64,000 bases of DNA, taken from NCBI RefSeq assembly GCF_000315625.1, contig NW_005434632.1:95901-159900 (forward strand). The letters are read 5' to 3'. This document shows, piece after piece, positions 62,201-64,000 of this stretch (the first letter of the stretch is position 1; the number at the start of each line of letters is the position of its first letter). Below the pieces are notes generated by a model. That model worked only from the letters and a program-made list of their open reading frames with translations. It was not told the origin of the DNA and ran no database searches. The DNA is from Guillardia theta CCMP2712 (Eukaryota; Cryptophyceae; Pyrenomonadales; Geminigeraceae). A program made the position numbers and the translations under genes.

Positions 62201-64000
62201 CCTTGGTGCTCAGAGGAACAGAACTCAAACCAGCACTGACGTACGAGATCGTGGTCGGGGGGACGAGCATGTTTGGCGTTCAGGCAGCGTCTTCCTCCCA
62301 CTTGCTGGAGCAGGCCGACACTTCTCTCCTTCTTTCCATTCAACAGATCTCTCCAGTCATCAGCAGAGGGGAGAGCTTCTACGCAGCTGCCCTCCTGCAG
62401 CAGTCGAGCTGCCAGCCCCCACCTACCAGCTTCTTCCTCCTGTGGAGGATCGTGGAGCTATCGAGCATGGACGAAATCTTCCTCTATAACTCCTCGGAAG
62501 TGGAACTCTACTTCCCAGCTGATGTGCCATGGAGAGATGGGCAGACGTCCTACGTCCTCAGGGTCTCCTTGTACGCGGTGGGTCAGGGAGGAGCGAACGT
62601 GTTTGCAGAGAAAAGCTTCGAGCTGCGACCGGCTCCCCTGACCGCAGGAATAGCTGGAGGCAACAGGACGATCTGGAGGGAGCAGTCAGCATTGCAGCTG
62701 GACGCCTCCTCCTCCTTCAGCAAGGCCCTCTGCCAGCAGCAGTCGAGCTGCTCGGTCGACATCTTGTCGTTCAAGTGGAGCTGTTACCTGGCAGATCAAG
62801 TCTGCCGCAGGAAGGGCGATGGCGGTGTGATGACGTTTGCAAACTCCGCAGTGATCGATGTTGGTGAGAAAACTCTCCTTGCGATGATATGATGCAGATT
62901 GTTGTAACGACTGACCTTGTGATTGCTGATTGTTATGGACATCTGCTGATGCTACTGATGTCTTCACGTCCTTGTCATCCTGACTGACTTGCTGTCTCCT
63001 CCGCAGACCTCACTCAGATCGACATCAACGACGAAGAACAGATCAACTTCGCCGTCATAGTCGAGTTTGGTGGCCAGCTCTCCTCCTTTGCTGTCGCCTA
63101 CAACCTCTCCTCCGCTCCTCCCATCAACACAGCAATCAGCGTCGTTAGCCGGGACTCTTTCTGGGACAAGCTCGCGGTCGAACAGGAGGGAACAACCTGG
63201 ACTTACAGCTGGTCTGTACAAGACTTGACTGGAAGGGTCCTCGAGCTGCATCCCAGCCTCTTCCCAGCTGGCTACTCCTCGCCAGAGTTCATCATCCTCA
63301 GGGACAACCCGGATGTCAAACTCGCCGCCTACGTTGTGACCCTCAGGGTGCTGGACGCCAGCTCGGGGCAAGAGGGAGCGGCGAGCATGTGGTTTGTACG
63401 CAGCCTCCCCCCAGCTCCAGGCAGCTGCTCGTGTCAGGTTCGAGGAGCAGGAGCAGGAGGAGAGCCGGGGGTGACGTGCGAGTGCCGGCAATGGTCTTCT
63501 ACTAACCTCCCCATCATGTACTCCTTCGGCCTCAGCTCTTCTTCCATCCTCGACGTTTCTTGGTCTCCCCCCTCCCTCTCCTCCTCAACCCAGCTGTTCC
63601 TCAGCAGCGGCAACTTCTCCATCCTTGTGTCTGTCACCGACAGCGTAGGGTTGCAGAGTCTCTCCGATGCCCAGCACGTCGAGATCCCCCAGCAGGTTGT
63701 CAATCAGTCGCAGACAGAGGACAGTAGCGTCAAGAGCATGGAGACAGCGCTCGCCAAGCTCTCAGCTCTCCGCCAGCTCTCCCAGACCCTGCTGTATATC
63801 AACTCGGTGATGCTAAGTCTGTTGCCCCAGCTCAGCCTCTACAGGAGGGGAGCAAGAAGTCTCCTCGCGTCTTCCCAGGCGTACAGGATGCGTGTAAGAA
63901 CGACGCTGCTCCGGAGCTTCGCGGGCGGCAGCGCCACGAGCGTGTCCCGGCGAAGCGCCTCGAGCAGCCTGCAGACGACCCTCCTCCTGCTCAACACGCC
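59233..64000 (+). CDS. Large cell-surface protein with LamG-like, IPT/TIG and REJ/PKD-like regions (3' end outside window)
   Basis: Exons 59233-60906, 60965-61295, 61343-62863 and 63007 to the window edge, in phase; more than 1200 residues are visible. A signal peptide comes first (VILVHSFVSILFVSGSALAA). Residues ~110-280 resemble a concanavalin/LamG fold (LIVEVRVKPGRVRVWIDGKQ). Next are IPT/TIG-like units starting PKMYSVTPSVCQFFGGNILR and PRPTSISPNIFFQGGELVTI. A REJ-like region follows, with the typical LDASSSFSKA and ILSFKWSCYLADQVC signature (about 62690-62820) and repeated beta-rich segments with F-x-W/Y-x-W cores (TWTYSWSVQDL). Many N-x-S/T sites support extracellular exposure. This architecture is shared with polycystin-1/REJ proteins of animals and protists, which usually continue into a GPS site and channel-like membrane region. 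That part is beyond the window, so a polycystin assignment is an inference. Confidence 0.72.

Noticed and set aside
61249-62343. Long - strand open frame (364 codons)
   Set aside because: It is antisense to the in-phase REJ-like exon 61343-62863, is Glu/Gly/Arg-rich from reverse reading of Ser/Leu codons, and has no domain.
1-64000. tRNA, rRNA or other structured RNA genes
   Set aside because: I looked for tRNA-like B-box words and long conserved rRNA segments and found no convincing case; a covariance-model search would be needed to exclude them.

Overview
This window reads as eukaryotic nuclear DNA. Most genes are split by short GT-AG introns (about 40-500 bases) on both strands, there are no bacterial-style operons, and microsatellites are frequent. 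The gene complement (CCT chaperonin subunit, MINDY-type deubiquitinase, SAS10-domain U3 factor, FHA kinase, RAP-domain organelle RNA protein, GYGD potassium channel, REJ/polycystin-like ectoprotein) points to a protist. A siroheme-pathway methyltransferase begins with a signal peptide followed by a Phe at the predicted cleavage point, the pattern used for plastids of secondary endosymbiotic origin. A cryptophyte alga such as Guillardia theta is my best guess; this is inference, since I could not run a search.

Layout. 1-2740: the 3' end of an unknown + gene meets a complete 14-exon homogentisate 1,2-dioxygenase (HGD) gene on the - strand. 3.1-4.1 kb: a GC-rich non-coding island, the first of several (also 22.4-23.2, 37.0-37.8, 43.7-43.9 and 55.0-55.2 kb); most end in or contain the word TTTACTCAAAGTTAAGT. 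5.1-5.6 kb: the first of three small intronless genes whose proteins share a C-terminal Y-N-R-A motif (others at 24.0 and 55.8 kb). 5.9-16.7 kb: MINDY4-like deubiquitinase (-), CCT5 (+), Yae1-like (-), CAP59/CMT1-like mannosyltransferase (+) and a multi-pass membrane protein with a TIR/HET-like domain (-). 17.0 kb: a 100-base assembly gap next to a TCCTG microsatellite, then a fucosyltransferase-like gene truncated by it.

18.9-36.7 kb: an unrecognised secreted or membrane protein (-), a small unknown gene (+), a Y-N-R-A gene (+), uroporphyrinogen-III methyltransferase (-), a GT25-like glycosyltransferase (+) and a very long RAP-domain gene (-). 38.7-51.4 kb: cyclic-nucleotide-binding K+ channel (+), neuroguidin/LCP5-like protein (-), ZIP metal transporter (+) and a long coiled-coil protein (+). 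51.4-64.0 kb: a two-FHA Ser/Thr kinase (-), the third Y-N-R-A gene (+), a helicase-associated-domain protein (+) and the first ~4.8 kb of a large IPT/REJ-type cell-surface protein running off the window.

The genes are mostly housekeeping and have no evident shared pathway. Links that can be drawn are general: CCT5 and Yae1 converge with 16 bases between stop codons, HGD converges with its neighbour with 17 bases, and MINDY4/CCT5 are divergent across a G-rich spacer. G-rich arrays of GGGGT(A/G)GGGG type recur in gene-flanking spacers. The most interesting unexplained signals are the Y-N-R-A family, the GC-rich islands with their conserved AT-rich word, and the unusual introns of HGD (three GC-AG introns and two apparent introns of 22 and 28 bases).
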